Of a DNA stretch of 64,000 nucleotides, positions 8,928 through 18,542 are shown piece by piece. Origin of the DNA: Pseudomonadaceae bacterium SI-3 (lineage in GTDB: Bacteria; Pseudomonadota; Gammaproteobacteria; Pseudomonadales; Pseudomonadaceae); contig CP026511.1 in NCBI GenBank assembly GCA_004010935.1, positions 4,464,001-4,528,000 of the forward strand. Direction: 5' to 3'. Position numbers and translations under genes: made by a program. Below the pieces are notes generated by a model. That model was given only the letters and a program-made list of their open reading frames with translations. It was not told the origin of the DNA and searched no databases. The first letter of the stretch is position 1; every line of letters begins with the position of its first letter.

Positions 8928-9590
8928 ATGCTCCCAAAAAACCCGATTCTAGGCCTCTGCCAGCAAGCCACGTTCATGACCAGTGCCGCCAAGGTCGATC
9001 AATGCCCGGCTGACGAGGGCCTGGAAGTCGCTTTCGCCGGTCGCTCGAACGCGGGCAAGTCCAGTGCGCTGAACACGCTCACCCATGCCAGTCTCGCCCG
9101 CACGTCGAAGACACCTGGGCGCACCCAACTGCTGAACTTCTTCAGCCTCGATGAACACCATCGCCTGGTCGATCTTCCCGGCTACGGCTATGCAAAAGTA
9201 CCGATTCCCCTGAAGCAGCATTGGCAGCGTCATTTGGAAGCCTACCTGAGCAGCCGCGAGAGTCTCGCTGGGGTGTTCTTGATGATGGACATCCGCCATC
9301 CGCTGACAGAGTTCGACCGTATGATGCTCGACTGGTCCAACGCCAGCGAGATGCCGCTACACATCTTGCTGACCAAGTCAGACAAGCTTGCCTTCGGCGC
9401 AGCCAAAAACGCGTTGCTGGCGATACAGCGCGACATCCGCAAGGGGTGGGGAGATGGTGTCAGCGTACAGCTGTTCTCAGCGCCGAAGCGGCAGGGCGTG
9501 GAAGAAGCCCAGCTGGTGCTGGCGCAACTGCTGGGGATGATTGGCGAAGATAGCGATGAGGCTCTTGACGAGCCTTCGCAAGACGGCTGA
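8928..9590 (+). CDS. engB: EngB/YihA GTPase, ribosome assembly
   Basis: Essential TRAFAC GTPase involved in late large-subunit assembly. The G motifs are all visible: G1 GRSNAGKSS (residues 38-46), G2 within SKTPGRTQ, G3 [10 protein letters not shown]4 TKSD and G5 near LFSAPKRQG. Length 220 fits the YihA/YsxC family, with a short acidic C-terminal tail ([14 protein letters not shown]). Transcribed alone, divergent from cytochrome c4 and convergent with gcvP. An internal ATG (residue 17, MTSAAKVDQ) would also leave the G domain intact. Confidence 0.95.
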   Translation: MLPKNPILGLCQQATFMTSAAKVDQCPADEGLEVAFAGRSNAGKSSALNTLTHASLARTSKTPGRTQLLNFFSLDEHHRLVDLPGYGYAKVPIPLKQHWQRHLEAYLSSRESLAGVFLMMDIRHPLTEFDRMMLDWSNASEMPLHILLTKSDKLAFGAAKNALLAIQRDIRKGWGDGVSVQLFSAPKRQGVEEAQLVLAQLLGMIGEDSDEALDEPSQDG

Positions 9591-9607
9591 GTTTTCGGTA
9601 GAGACTT

Positions 9608-9639
9608 CGCCCGCTCTCACCCAAGGGTCAGAACGGGCG
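9608..9639. terminator. Hairpin between convergent engB and gcvP
   Basis: Inverted repeat cgcccgctct (9608-9617) / agaacgggcg (9630-9639) with one mismatch, in the 57-base convergent spacer. Position suggests a shared terminator. No clear T-run is seen on either strand. Confidence 0.45.
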
Positions 9640-9647
9640 GAGCTGCA

Positions 9648-12527
9648 CTACTCGCGGTAATCCTCGACCGGCACGCAGGCACAGAACAGGTTTCGGTCCC
9701 CAAAAACATTGTCGACCCTATTCACCGCGGGCCAGTACTTGTGTGCCTGAGTGTGGGCGCTCGGCGTCACGCCTTCGGCAATGCTGTATGGGCGATCCCA
9801 CAGGTTGGTAACGTCGGCCAGCGTATGCGGAGCGCGTACCAGCGGGTTGTCCTCGGCAGGCCACCCACCGCTTTCCACCTTGTCGATCTCAGCACGAATG
9901 CTCAGCATCGCTTCGACGAAACGATCCAGCTCGGCTTTAGACTCGCTCTCGGTAGGCTCGATCATCAACGTGCCGGGCACCGGGAAAGACATGGTTGGCG
10001 CATGGAAGCCATAATCGATCAGCCGCTTGGCGACGTCCTCCTCGGTGATGCCGGTCTGCGCCTTGAGCGGCCGCAGATCGATGATGCATTCGTGTGCTAC
10101 ACGGCCGCTGCGGCCGCTGTAGAGGACCGGGAAGGCCTCGCCGAGACGCATCGCCAGGTAGTTAGCACTGAGAATCGCAACCTCGGTGGCGTCGCGCAGC
10201 TGCGGCCCCATCATGGCGATGTACATCCAGCTGATCGGTAGAATGCTGGCGCTTCCCCAAGGCGCAGCGCTGACCGCGCCGTTTTCCGGATTCGGGCCTT
10301 GCAACTCGATCACCGGATGGTTGGCAACGAAGGGCTGCAGGTGCGCCTTGATACCGATCGGCCCCATGCCTGGGCCGCCACCGCCATGCGGGATGCAGAA
10401 CGTTTTATGCAAGTTCATGTGCGAAACGTCTGCGCCGATATCGGCTGGACGCGCCAGACCGACCTGAGCGTTGAGGTTGGCGCCGTCCATGTACACCTGG
10501 CCGCCCTGCGCATGAATCGCTTCGCAGATTTCCCGAACGCCTTCTTCGTAGACACCATGGGTCGACGGATAGGTGATCATCAGGCAGGACAGCTTATCCC
10601 CCGCCTCGGCCGCCTTGCGTTTGAGGTCCTCGAGATCGACGTTCCCCGCCTTGTCGCAGTCGACGATTACTACTCGCATGCTGACCATCTGCGCCGACGC
10701 AGGGTTGGTGCCGTGGGCCGAAGATGGAATCAGGCAGATGTCACGCTGGCCCTCGCCGCGGCTCTCGTGATACTTGCGGATCGCGACCAGGCCGGCGTAT
10801 TCGCCCTGGGCGCCTGAGTTGGGCTGCATCGAGATCGCGTCGAAGCCAGTGATCGCACAAAGCCAAGCTTCCAGTTCATCGATCATGAGCTTGTAGCCCT
10901 GAGCCTGCTCCTGCGGTGCGAACGGATGCAGGTTGGCAAACTCCGGCCATGTAATCGGGATCATCTCGCTGGTGGCGTTCAGCTTCATGGTGCAGGAACC
11001 GAGCGGGATCATCGCCTGGTTCAATGCTAGGTCCTTGTTCTCCAGCTGCTTAAGGTAACGCAGCATCTCGGTTTCGCTGTGGTGGGTGTTGAACACCGGG
11101 TGAGACAGATAAGCGCTGCTGCGCTGCAGTTCGTTCGGGATGCCGCTGAGGATTTCACCCGCGTCCAGCGTCGCGATGTTCAGTCCGTGATCGGCACCGA
11201 GGAACACCGCCAGTAGCTGTTCCACGGTCTGCTCGTTACAGGTCTCGTCGAGGCTGACACCTAGCTTGCCGCGACCGAGGATGCGCAGATTGATCTGCGC
11301 CGCGCGAGCACTTTCGAGGATCGCCGTCTGTGCGCCGCCCACCTCAAGCGTCAGCGTGTCGAAGAAATGCTGGTTGGTGCGCTTGATGCCCTTCATTTCC
11401 AGCGCGCTGGCCAGGATCGAGGTCAGCCGATGGGTGCGCTGAGCGATGCGCTTGAGCCCTTCTGGACCGTGGTAGACGGCATAACAGCTGGCGACGTTGG
11501 CTAGAAGCACCTGCGCGGTACAGATGTTGGAATTGGCCTTCTCGCGACGGATATGCTGTTCGCGCGTTTGCAGCGCCATGCGCAGTGCCGTGTTACCGCG
11601 CGCATCCTTGGACACGCCGATAATACGGCCGGGCATGGCGCGCTTGAAGGCGTCGCGGGTAGCGAAATAGGCGGCGTGGGGACCACCGTAGCCCATCGGT
11701 ACGCCAAAGCGCTGGGTTGAACCGAGCACCACATCCGCGCCGAGTTCGCCAGGCGGCGTCAGCAGAAGCAGGCTGAGCAGGTCCGCCGCGACGCAGGCCA
11801 GGGCTTGCTTGGCGTGGAGCGTTTCGATCGCCGGTCGCAGATCGCGAATTTCGCCATGAGTGTCGGGGTATTGAAGCAGCGCACCAAATACTTCCTGCCC
11901 AGCGATATCCTCAAGCGCACCGACCACTAGATCGAAACCAAAGGCGTCAGCACGCGTCTGCACCACCGAGAGCGTTTGCGGGTGGCAGTTTTCATCAACG
12001 AAGAAGCAGTTGCTCTTGCTCTTGGCCATTCGCCGCGCCAGGGTCATGGCTTCCGCTGCGGCTGTGGCTTCATCGAGTAGCGATGCGTTGGCCAGATCGA
12101 GCCCGGTGAGGTCGATGGTCAGTTGCTGGAAATTCAGCAGCGCCTCCAGACGACCCTGGGCGATCTCAGGTTGATAAGGCGTGTACGCGGTATACCAGCC
12201 CGGGTTTTCCAAGACGTTGCGTAAAATTACGGGCGGCGTGATGGTGCCGTGGTAGCCCATACCGATCAGGCTGGTCCAGAGCTGGTTCTGTTCCGCGTAG
12301 CCTCGCAAGCGCGCCAGTGCTTCCTGTTCATCCAGCGCGGCCGGCAGCGCCAGGTCACCTTGCAGGCGAATCGCCGGCGGCACGGTCTGCTTGACCAGCT
12401 CTTCACGGCTAGACAAGCCGAGCGCATCGAGCATGGCCTGTTGTTCACCCGCATCAGGGCCAAGATGGCGACGCAAAAAGGCGTCAGGTTGCTGGAGCTG
12501 GGAAAGGCGCGGCACTTGAGACATCAC
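9648..12527 (-). CDS. gcvP: GcvP, glycine dehydrogenase (decarboxylating)
   Basis: P-protein of the glycine cleavage system: PLP-dependent decarboxylation of glycine, passing the aminomethyl group to lipoyl-GcvH. The 959-residue length is that of the fused single-chain form. The PLP-lysine motif [19 protein letters not shown] lies near residue 706, preceded by the glycine-rich GGGG-type segments of the family. It is the last gene of gcvT-gcvH-gcvP on this strand. The 103-base gap from gcvH contains a long hairpin (see separate entry), so expression relative to gcvH may be adjusted. Confidence 0.97.
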   Translation of the reverse strand: MMSQVPRLSQLQQPDAFLRRHLGPDAGEQQAMLDALGLSSREELVKQTVPPAIRLQGDLALPAALDEQEALARLRGYAEQNQLWTSLIGMGYHGTITPPVILRNVLENPGWYTAYTPYQPEIAQGRLEALLNFQQLTIDLTGLDLANASLLDEATAAAEAMTLARRMAKSKSNCFFVDENCHPQTLSVVQTRADAFGFDLVVGALEDIAGQEVFGALLQYPDTHGEIRDLRPAIETLHAKQALACVAADLLSLLLLTPPGELGADVVLGSTQRFGVPMGYGGPHAAYFATRDAFKRAMPGRIIGVSKDARGNTALRMALQTREQHIRREKANSNICTAQVLLANVASCYAVYHGPEGLKRIAQRTHRLTSILASALEMKGIKRTNQHFFDTLTLEVGGAQTAILESARAAQINLRILGRGKLGVSLDETCNEQTVEQLLAVFLGADHGLNIATLDAGEILSGIPNELQRSSAYLSHPVFNTHHSETEMLRYLKQLENKDLALNQAMIPLGSCTMKLNATSEMIPITWPEFANLHPFAPQEQAQGYKLMIDELEAWLCAITGFDAISMQPNSGAQGEYAGLVAIRKYHESRGEGQRDICLIPSSAHGTNPASAQMVSMRVVIVDCDKAGNVDLEDLKRKAAEAGDKLSCLMITYPSTHGVYEEGVREICEAIHAQGGQVYMDGANLNAQVGLARPADIGADVSHMNLHKTFCIPHGGGGPGMGPIGIKAHLQPFVANHPVIELQGPNPENGAVSAAPWGSASILPISWMYIAMMGPQLRDATEVAILSANYLAMRLGEAFPVLYSGRSGRVAHECIIDLRPLKAQTGITEEDVAKRLIDYGFHAPTMSFPVPGTLMIEPTESESKAELDRFVEAMLSIRAEIDKVESGGWPAEDNPLVRAPHTLADVTNLWDRPYSIAEGVTPSAHTQAHKYWPAVNRVDNVFGDRNLFCACVPVEDYRE

Positions 12528-12545
12528 TGCTTCTCTCGAAAAAGG

Positions 12546-12617
12546 AAAGCCCCGATATGCGGACTGCTATGAAAATCGACTTCACTCGGTTTTCACACGC
12601 CTGCATTGCGGGGCTTT
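12546..12617 (-). promoter_or_regulatory. Stem-loop in the gcvH-gcvP spacer
   Basis: Nine-base perfect arms aaagccccg (12546-12554) and cggggcttt (12609-12617) enclose a 54-base loop containing a second inverted element (gaaaatcg / cggttttc). On the minus strand the closing arm is followed by CCTTTTTC. It could be a partial terminator or a processing or stability element between gcvH and gcvP. Confidence 0.55.
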
Positions 12618-12630
12618 TGGATTTGATCGC

Positions 12631-13020
12631 TTAGGCTTCGGCGTCGCAGGAGGCCTTGTAACCCTCTGCATCGAGCAGCTTCTCCAGTTGCGAGGCATCG
12701 CTCGGCTGAATCCGGAAGAACCAGCTGCCATAGGGCTCGCTGTTGACGTTTTCCGGCGAATCGGTGAGTTGCTCGTTGATCGAGACCACCTCCCCGGAAA
12801 TTGGCGCGTAAATGTCCGAAGCGGCCTTTACCGACTCCACCACACCCGCTTGTTGCCCTGCAGTCAGCTGCTGGCCGATCTCCGGCAGCTCCACATACAC
12901 CACATCGCCCAGCGCTTCCTGGGCATGGTCGGAGATACCGACGCTAACACTACCGTCGGCTTCGAGACGGGCCCACTCGTGGCTGGCGGCGTAACGCAGA
13001 TCGCTGGGGATGTCGCTCAT
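12631..13020 (-). CDS. gcvH: GcvH, lipoyl carrier protein
   Basis: Shuttles the methylamine group between GcvP, GcvT and the lipoamide dehydrogenase. The 129-residue protein has the single lipoyl-domain motif with the modified lysine K65 in [20 protein letters not shown], and the usual N-terminal [14 protein letters not shown]. The start MSDIPSDL was chosen because it matches family length; an upstream in-frame extension of 47 codons is not conserved-looking. Middle gene of the glycine cleavage cluster. Confidence 0.97.
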   Translation of the reverse strand: MSDIPSDLRYAASHEWARLEADGSVSVGISDHAQEALGDVVYVELPEIGQQLTAGQQAGVVESVKAASDIYAPISGEVVSINEQLTDSPENVNSEPYGSWFFRIQPSDASQLEKLLDAEGYKASCDAEA

Positions 13021-13100
13021 TCGTAGGTCCTCAAAAAAGCTGTCGGTTGCGGGCACGAAGCAGGCTCTGCGGCCCGTTGCAAAATTGCAGTTGGCCGAAT

Positions 13101-14183
13101 TTACACCAGTACTTTGCCGTGACGCACGAAAGTCGGCTGCACCACGCGCACGGGATACCACTTACCACGGATTTCTACTTCGGCACGATCAGCCGTCCCG
13201 GCCGGAACACGCGCGAGCGCAATGGCTTTGCCAAGCGTAGGCGAAAAACTACCGCTGGTGATCTCTCCTTCGCCCATGCCGTTGACGCGCACGATCTGAT
13301 GGGCTCGCAGCACGCCACGCTCCTCGAGCACCAGCCCTACCAGTTTCGGCAGATCACTTTGTAGCTTCTGTGCCTCAAGCGCGCTGCGGCCGATGAAGTC
13401 ACGCTCGACCGGCTGCCACGCCACGGTCCAGCCCATATTGGCCTGCAGCGGCGAGACATCCTCGGTCATATCCTGGCCATAGAGATTCAGGCCCGCCTCG
13501 AGCCGCAAGGTGTCACGCGCACCCAGCCCGATCGGCGGAATGCCGGCGCCGACCAGCTCGCTGAGGAAATCGGGAGCCTGCTCGGCCGGCAGGATGATTT
13601 CCAGGCCGTCCTCGCCGGTATAGCCGGTGCGACCAATGAACCAATCCCCTGCGGCACGGCCGTTGAAGGGCTTGAGCTCGTGGATCAATGCCGCTCGAGC
13701 CTGACTGACCAATTCAGCGGTGCGCGCCCGCGCATGGGGGCCCTGGACGGCCAGCATCGCCAGCTCCGGCCGCTCGGTCACTTCAACCGTAAACCCCTCA
13801 GCCTGCGCCTGCATCCACGCCAGATCCTTGTCGCGGGTGCTGGCGTTGACCACAAGCCGATAACCCTCTTCGGCGAGATAAACGATGAGGTCGTCCACCA
13901 CGCCGCCACGCTCGTTGAGCATGGCCGTATAGAGTGCTTTACCGACCTGCCCGAGACGACCTACGTCGTTGGCCAGCAGACGCTGCAGATAGGCCTTTGC
14001 ATCTGCCCCCCGGACGTCCACCACCGTCATGTGGGAGACGTCGAACACCCCGCAATCGCGGCGCACCTGATGATGTTCTTCTACCTGGGAGCCGTAATGC
14101 AGCGGCATGTCCCAGCCGCCGAAATCGACCATCTTGGCGCCGAGTGCGAGGTGCTGATCGTAGAGGGGAGTACGCTGACCCAT
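13101..14183 (-). CDS. gcvT: GcvT, aminomethyltransferase
   Basis: T-protein: releases ammonia from aminomethyl-lipoyl-GcvH and makes 5,10-methylene-tetrahydrofolate. The 360-residue sequence has the family features [27 protein letters not shown] N-terminus (first 20 residues), [20 protein letters not shown] and [18 protein letters not shown]. It starts with GGAGAAACCC before the ATG. First gene of gcvT-gcvH-gcvP. I looked for a glycine riboswitch upstream (14184-14320) and saw no tandem aptamer, so control is probably protein-based. Confidence 0.96.
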   Translation of the reverse strand: MGQRTPLYDQHLALGAKMVDFGGWDMPLHYGSQVEEHHQVRRDCGVFDVSHMTVVDVRGADAKAYLQRLLANDVGRLGQVGKALYTAMLNERGGVVDDLIVYLAEEGYRLVVNASTRDKDLAWMQAQAEGFTVEVTERPELAMLAVQGPHARARTAELVSQARAALIHELKPFNGRAAGDWFIGRTGYTGEDGLEIILPAEQAPDFLSELVGAGIPPIGLGARDTLRLEAGLNLYGQDMTEDVSPLQANMGWTVAWQPVERDFIGRSALEAQKLQSDLPKLVGLVLEERGVLRAHQIVRVNGMGEGEITSGSFSPTLGKAIALARVPAGTADRAEVEIRGKWYPVRVVQPTFVRHGKVLV

Positions 14184-14320
14184 GGGTTTCTCCTTCCGGG
14201 CAGGTCGCCGAAGCGGCGTGGGTAGAGCTTATTAGAGCCGGGCAGTAGGCCCGACGATTTTTGGATGGCGCGCATTGTAGCCTCAAGGTCGTGACAGGTC
14301 ACTGCGAGGCGATGGAGCGC

Positions 14321-15937
14321 TTAGCCGACTCGCCGGGCTGAGCGACGGATCAGCAAGATGACCGGCAACAGCCCGACCAGCACCAACGTCAGCGCAGGCA
14401 GCGCGGCACGCGCCCACTCGCCTTCGCTGGTCATCTCGAAGATCCTCACCGACAGGGTGTCCCAACCGAACGGTCTCATAAGGAGCGTGGCAGGCATCTC
14501 TTTCAGTACATCGACGAACACCAACAGCGCGGCACTCAGTGTTCCGGGTAATAACAACGGCAGGTAGACCCTGAAGAACAGTGCCGGCCCGCCCACGCCA
14601 AGGCTGCGCGAGGCCTGTGGCAGAGAAGGCCGAATCCGCGCCAGCGCGCTTTCCAGCGGCCCGAACGCCACCGCCATGAACCGAATCAAGTAAGCCAGGA
14701 GCAATGCGCCGAGGCTTCCCAACAGGATCGGCTTGCCTGCGCCGCCGAGCCAGCCGGACAGCGGCACAACCAATTCGCGGTCGAGGTAGCTGAACGCAAG
14801 CATGATCGACACGGCCAGCACCGACCCCGGCAGCGCGTAACCGAGATTCGCCAACCCGACTGCCATCTTTATCGGACGCAGCGGTGCCTGGCGTCGGGCG
14901 AAAGCCAGCAACAGCGCCACAGTCACTGTGATCAGCGCCGCCATGCCGCCCAGATAAAGGGTATGCAGGATCAAGCCAGTGTAACGCTCATCGAGATCGA
15001 AGCGCCCACGCTGCCAGAGCCAGACCAGCAACTGCAGTACGGGTATGACGAAGGCACAAAGAAACACCAGGCCACACCAACTACTGGCGGCTAGGGCCTT
15101 GACGCCACGAAGCCGATAAAGCACCGCCGAGCGCGCCCGATCGTTCGCGGGCCGGGCTGCCCCACGCGCACGGCGCTCGCCATAGAGCACCAGCATCACC
15201 GCCAACAACAACAAGCTGGCCAGCTGAGTGGCGCTGGTGAGACTGAAGAACCCATACCAGGTCTTGTATATCGCGGTGGTAAAGGTGTCGAAATTGAAAA
15301 CCGCCACGGCGCCGAAATCGGCAAGTGTTTCCATCAATGCCAAAGCCAACCCGGCACCGATTGCCGGTCGCGCCATTGGTAAAGCAACGGTCCAGAACGC
15401 TTTCCAGGGCGACTTGCCCAGAACCCGCGCGGCCTCCATCAGCCCTTTGCCTTGAGCAATGAAAGCTGAGCGAGCAAGCAGATAGACATAAGGATAGAAA
15501 ACCAGCACCAGCACGGTGATGACGCCGCCGGTGGACCGGACCCGAGGAAAGCGCACCCCACTGCCGAACCACTCCCGAGCCAGTGTTTGCACCGGCCCGG
15601 CAAAATCGAGTAGCCCGATGAACACGAACGCCAGCACATAGGCGGGAATGGCAAAAGGCAGCATCAGCGCCCAATCCAGCCAGCGCCGCCCCGGGAACTC
15701 ACACAACGAAGTCAACCAGGCCAGGCTCACCCCGAGCACGGTCACACCCACCGAAACACCTAGAACCAGCGTTAACGTATTGCCCAGCAAACGCGGCAGC
15801 TGGGTCTGCCAGAGATGTGACCAAATGCTGGTGTCGATATCGCTCCAACTGAACAGCAGGACGCTCAGCGGCAGCAATACCAGCGCGGCAACTGCGAAAG
15901 TGATGGGATACCAGCGGCGCTCGACGGGGTGGGACAC
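14321..15937 (-). CDS. Ferric iron ABC transporter permease (FbpB/SfuB-like)
   Basis: A 538-residue inner-membrane protein made of two fused binding-protein-dependent permease halves, about twelve membrane segments. Each half carries an EAA-type loop: AARVLGKSPWKAFWTVALPMARP near residue 180-200 (quoted in part) and ASRSLGVGGPALFFRVYLPLLLPG near residue 445. The double-permease layout is that of FbpB/SfuB/HitB iron transporters. It follows the periplasmic iron-binding protein gene, from which it is separated by a strong hairpin. No ATPase gene is adjacent, so the ATP-binding subunit must be encoded elsewhere. Confidence 0.88.
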   Translation of the reverse strand: MSHPVERRWYPITFAVAALVLLPLSVLLFSWSDIDTSIWSHLWQTQLPRLLGNTLTLVLGVSVGVTVLGVSLAWLTSLCEFPGRRWLDWALMLPFAIPAYVLAFVFIGLLDFAGPVQTLAREWFGSGVRFPRVRSTGGVITVLVLVFYPYVYLLARSAFIAQGKGLMEAARVLGKSPWKAFWTVALPMARPAIGAGLALALMETLADFGAVAVFNFDTFTTAIYKTWYGFFSLTSATQLASLLLLAVMLVLYGERRARGAARPANDRARSAVLYRLRGVKALAASSWCGLVFLCAFVIPVLQLLVWLWQRGRFDLDERYTGLILHTLYLGGMAALITVTVALLLAFARRQAPLRPIKMAVGLANLGYALPGSVLAVSIMLAFSYLDRELVVPLSGWLGGAGKPILLGSLGALLLAYLIRFMAVAFGPLESALARIRPSLPQASRSLGVGGPALFFRVYLPLLLPGTLSAALLVFVDVLKEMPATLLMRPFGWDTLSVRIFEMTSEGEWARAALPALTLVLVGLLPVILLIRRSARRVG

Positions 15938-15960
15938 GCAAGCCTCAAAAGCAGAAAAGA

Positions 15961-15987
15961 CGACGCCCCCGGCATGCGGGGGCGTCG
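15961..15987 (-). terminator. Hairpin between iron-binding protein and permease genes
   Basis: Perfect ten-base stem cgacgccccc (15961-15970) / gggggcgtcg (15978-15987), loop of seven. On the minus strand it is followed by TCTTTTCTGC. It sits between the binding-protein stop (16083) and the permease start (15937), so it probably acts as a partial terminator that keeps the permease at lower level than the binding protein. Confidence 0.72.
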
Positions 15988-15999
15988 ATTATAGCCGTA

Positions 16000-16022
16000 G
16001 CTGCAAACTGCAAACTGCAAAA
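16000..16022. repeat. Heptameric tandem repeat (ctgcaaa)
   Basis: Three head-to-tail copies of a seven-base unit ctgcaaa in gctgcaaactgcaaactgc and following bases. It lies in the iron-transporter spacer beside the hairpin. Similar heptameric runs occur at 28515-28545 and, in degenerate form, at 34790-34832. Confidence 0.7.
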
Positions 16023-16082
16023 CCAGGCATTCAGATATGAACGGAGCCTGGCTGGCCGGCTAGGCGGCCAGCCGATAGCTGC

Positions 16083-17084
16083 TTATCGCCAACCAGCGCG
16101 GTCCATCAGCATGATCGCTTCAGCCTGGCGCTTGCCGGCAACTTCGACCGGGATAGTGTCCGCCTTGAAATTACCCCAAGCAGAGACCTCAGCCGAGGAC
16201 TTCACCTCGGGGTTCGCCGGAAACTCCATGTTGATATCGGCAAAGATGCTTTGCGCTTCGGGGGTGGTCATCCACTCGACCAGCTTGCGCGCAGCCTCGG
16301 GGTGCGGCGCATGTTTGGTCAGACCGATGCCCGACAGGTTGACGTGTACACCGCGACCATCCTGATTCGGCCAGAAAAGCTTGGCTTTCAGATCCGGGTT
16401 TTGCGCGTGCAGGCGGCCGTAGTAGTAAGTGTTGACGATACCTACATCACACTGACCGGCATCGATTGCCTGAACCAGCGCGGTGTCGTCGGCAAACACG
16501 TCTGTAGCAAGGTTATTGACCCAACCCTTGATGATTTCTTCGGTCTTCTCGGCGCCATGGGTTTCGATCAGGGTAGCGGTCAGTGACTGGTTATAAACCT
16601 TCTTGCTGGTCCGCAGGCACAGACGGCCTTCCCAGTTCTTGTCGGCCAGGGCTTCGTAGGTCGTCAGCTCACCCTCTTCCACACGCTCGGGTGAATAAAC
16701 GATGGTCCGCGCCCGCAGCGACAAACCCGTCCAGCCATCAGTGGAGGAGCGGTACTGCGAAGGGATGTTGTCGTTAACTACCGCCGAGTTCATCGGCTGC
16801 AGGATGCCCATCTGCTCGGCCTGCCAGAGGTTGCCACCATCTACCGTCAGGAGCAGATCCGCCGGCGTGTTTTCGCCTTCGGCCTTGATGCGGGCCATCA
16901 GTGGCGCTTCTTTGTCCGTAATGAACTTGACGTTGACGCCGGTCTTGGCCGTGTAGGCATCGAAAACCGGCTTGATCAGCTCATCGATCCGCGAAGAGTA
17001 GACCACTACTTCTTCGGCAGCCTGTACAGCACTCGACAGCGCGGTGAGCGCGAGAACGGCGAGTAAACCTTTGCTTGCCTGCAT
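16083..17084 (-). CDS. Periplasmic ferric iron-binding protein (FbpA/FutA-like)
   Basis: Captures Fe3+ in the periplasm and hands it to the permease encoded downstream. The 333-residue precursor has a signal peptide [22 protein letters not shown] followed directly by [18 protein letters not shown], the standard opening of the family. The iron-ligand tyrosines are visible in VNTYYYGRL near residue 217. Class II transferrin-like fold is expected. The translation start is close to an unusual hairpin containing its AGAGG ribosome site, with a Fur-like operator just upstream (separate entries). Confidence 0.92.
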   Translation of the reverse strand: MQASKGLLAVLALTALSSAVQAAEEVVVYSSRIDELIKPVFDAYTAKTGVNVKFITDKEAPLMARIKAEGENTPADLLLTVDGGNLWQAEQMGILQPMNSAVVNDNIPSQYRSSTDGWTGLSLRARTIVYSPERVEEGELTTYEALADKNWEGRLCLRTSKKVYNQSLTATLIETHGAEKTEEIIKGWVNNLATDVFADDTALVQAIDAGQCDVGIVNTYYYGRLHAQNPDLKAKLFWPNQDGRGVHVNLSGIGLTKHAPHPEAARKLVEWMTTPEAQSIFADINMEFPANPEVKSSAEVSAWGNFKADTIPVEVAGKRQAEAIMLMDRAGWR

Positions 17085-17087
17085 GGA

Positions 17088-17117
17088 TCAGCCTCTTAGA
17101 TTTGTTCAAGAGGCTGA
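17088..17117 (-). promoter_or_regulatory. Hairpin sequestering the ribosome site of the iron-binding protein gene
   Basis: Perfect ten-base inverted repeat tcagcctctt (17088-17097) / aagaggctga (17108-17117), loop of ten. On the minus strand the AGAGG sequence nearest the ATG at 17084 lies in the 3' arm, so the folded leader would hide the ribosome binding site. A second AAGAGG-complement is not present. Regulation by this fold is inference. Confidence 0.6.
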
Positions 17118-17122
17118 ATAGT

Positions 17123-17141
17123 AGTGAATGTCATTTACTTT
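17123..17141 (-). promoter_or_regulatory. Candidate Fur box upstream of the iron-binding protein gene
   Basis: Near-palindrome agtgaatgtcatttacttt centred about 48 bases upstream of the start codon. It matches 12 of 19 positions of the Pseudomonas-style Fur sequence aatgagaatcattctcatt. Iron repression fits the gene's role. Confidence 0.6.
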
Positions 17142-17185
17142 CTCAACGCGACAATTCGCGCATCCAGCGGCAGGCCCCTAACCGA

Positions 17186-18406
17186 TCAGAGCCTCGCCAG
17201 CTCCGGCATATCGCCGCTCAAGCCCAGCGCTTGGCGAACGAACAGCGCTTTGGCTGCGGGCAGAGCCTGAACACCTTTCAACCCGGCATTGCGCAACCAA
17301 CGCAGCGGTAGTGGGTCGGCCTGGAACAAGCGCTCGAACCCCTCCATTGCCGCCATCATGGCCAGGTTATGGGGCATCCGACGCCGCTCGAAACGCCCCA
17401 ACACCCGCGGGTCACCCAGCCGAACACCACGCGACACCGCGCCCTGGATCACTTCTGCAAGCACCGCTGCGTCGAGCAACCCAAGGTTGACGCCCTGCCC
17501 GGCCAACGGATGAATGGTGTGAGCAGCGTCGCCAATCAATGCCAACCCGGGCTGTACGTAACGCTTTGCATGGCGTTGGCGCAGCGGGATGCATAAGCGC
17601 GGATCGGCCTCGACTATCTCACCCAAGCGATATTCGAAGGCGCGACCAAGCGCCTGACAGAACGCATCATTGTCCAGCGCCATCAACCGCTGCGCCTCGG
17701 CCTCCGTGACAGACCAGACGATGGAGCACCAATGGGCGTCGCCCTCCCGCTGTAAGGGCAGGAATGCCAGCGGTCCTTCGTCGGTGAAGCGCTGCCACGC
17801 AGCCTGCTGATTCGGCTCAACACAGCGCACGCTGGTGACTATGGCGTGATGCAGATAATCCCACTCGCGGGTTTCGCAGCCGGCCAGTTGGCGGACCGTA
17901 GAGTTGGCGCCGTCGGCAGCGACTATAAGTCCGGCGCTCAGCCGCTGACCGTCATCCATCGTCAGCGTCCAACCGTTATCGTTCTGCTGCAGCTGCTCAA
18001 GACGGGCGTTGCCCTTGAGCTCCACCGAACCACGGCTCTTCAGCGCCTCCAGCAGAGCATCCTGCACGACACGATTCTCGACGATGTGACCCAATACATC
18101 GGCATGCACCGCGGCCGCGGAGAAATCGATATGGCCAGTGCCGGAGCCATCCCACACGTGCATGTCCAGATAGGGACTAGCGCGTCGATCAACAATCCCC
18201 TGCCAGGCGCCCACACGCTGGAGAATCCGCTGACTGGCAGCCGACAGGGCACTGACGCGAGGCTCGAAGGAGTCCGAGGGTTTGAACGGCTGCACTTCCA
18301 ACGGTCCGCCGTCGACCAGTTTGATGGTGAGGCCGGAGTCCTGCAGGGCCAGGGCCAAGGTACTGCCAACCATCCCAGCGCCAACGATGATGAGGTCCGC
18401 TTGCAT
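17186..18406 (-). CDS. ubiI: UbiI/VisC-type FAD-dependent ubiquinone hydroxylase
   Basis: Flavin monooxygenase of the UbiH/UbiI/UbiF family, hydroxylating the ubiquinone ring. The 406 residues show the N-terminal FAD motif IVGAGMVGSTLALAL, the DG motif VAADGANSTVRQLAG near residue 160 and the GD motif ALIGDAAHTIHPLAGQGVNLG near residue 290. It lies next to ubiH; in P. aeruginosa the equivalent paralogue supports C5 hydroxylation, and symbol assignment among UbiI/UbiF rests on that neighbourhood memory. Spaced 136 bases after ubiH on the same strand. Confidence 0.82.
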   Translation of the reverse strand: MQADLIIVGAGMVGSTLALALQDSGLTIKLVDGGPLEVQPFKPSDSFEPRVSALSAASQRILQRVGAWQGIVDRRASPYLDMHVWDGSGTGHIDFSAAAVHADVLGHIVENRVVQDALLEALKSRGSVELKGNARLEQLQQNDNGWTLTMDDGQRLSAGLIVAADGANSTVRQLAGCETREWDYLHHAIVTSVRCVEPNQQAAWQRFTDEGPLAFLPLQREGDAHWCSIVWSVTEAEAQRLMALDNDAFCQALGRAFEYRLGEIVEADPRLCIPLRQRHAKRYVQPGLALIGDAAHTIHPLAGQGVNLGLLDAAVLAEVIQGAVSRGVRLGDPRVLGRFERRRMPHNLAMMAAMEGFERLFQADPLPLRWLRNAGLKGVQALPAAKALFVRQALGLSGDMPELARL

Positions 18407-18542
18407 TACTGCTCTCTCCTGTTCGCCTAGCCTGCAAATTTGGTAGGTCCGCTCGACTGCGCTAACGCTCGCTCGAGCATCGTGCCTTACGGCTCAGCGT
18501 GGCAGCTACCGGTCGCGCATCGACGGAGCATTTAACGCGGCC

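Noticed and set aside
14184..14320. Possible glycine riboswitch before gcvT
   Set aside because: No tandem aptamer or recognisable conserved core was seen in this short spacer.
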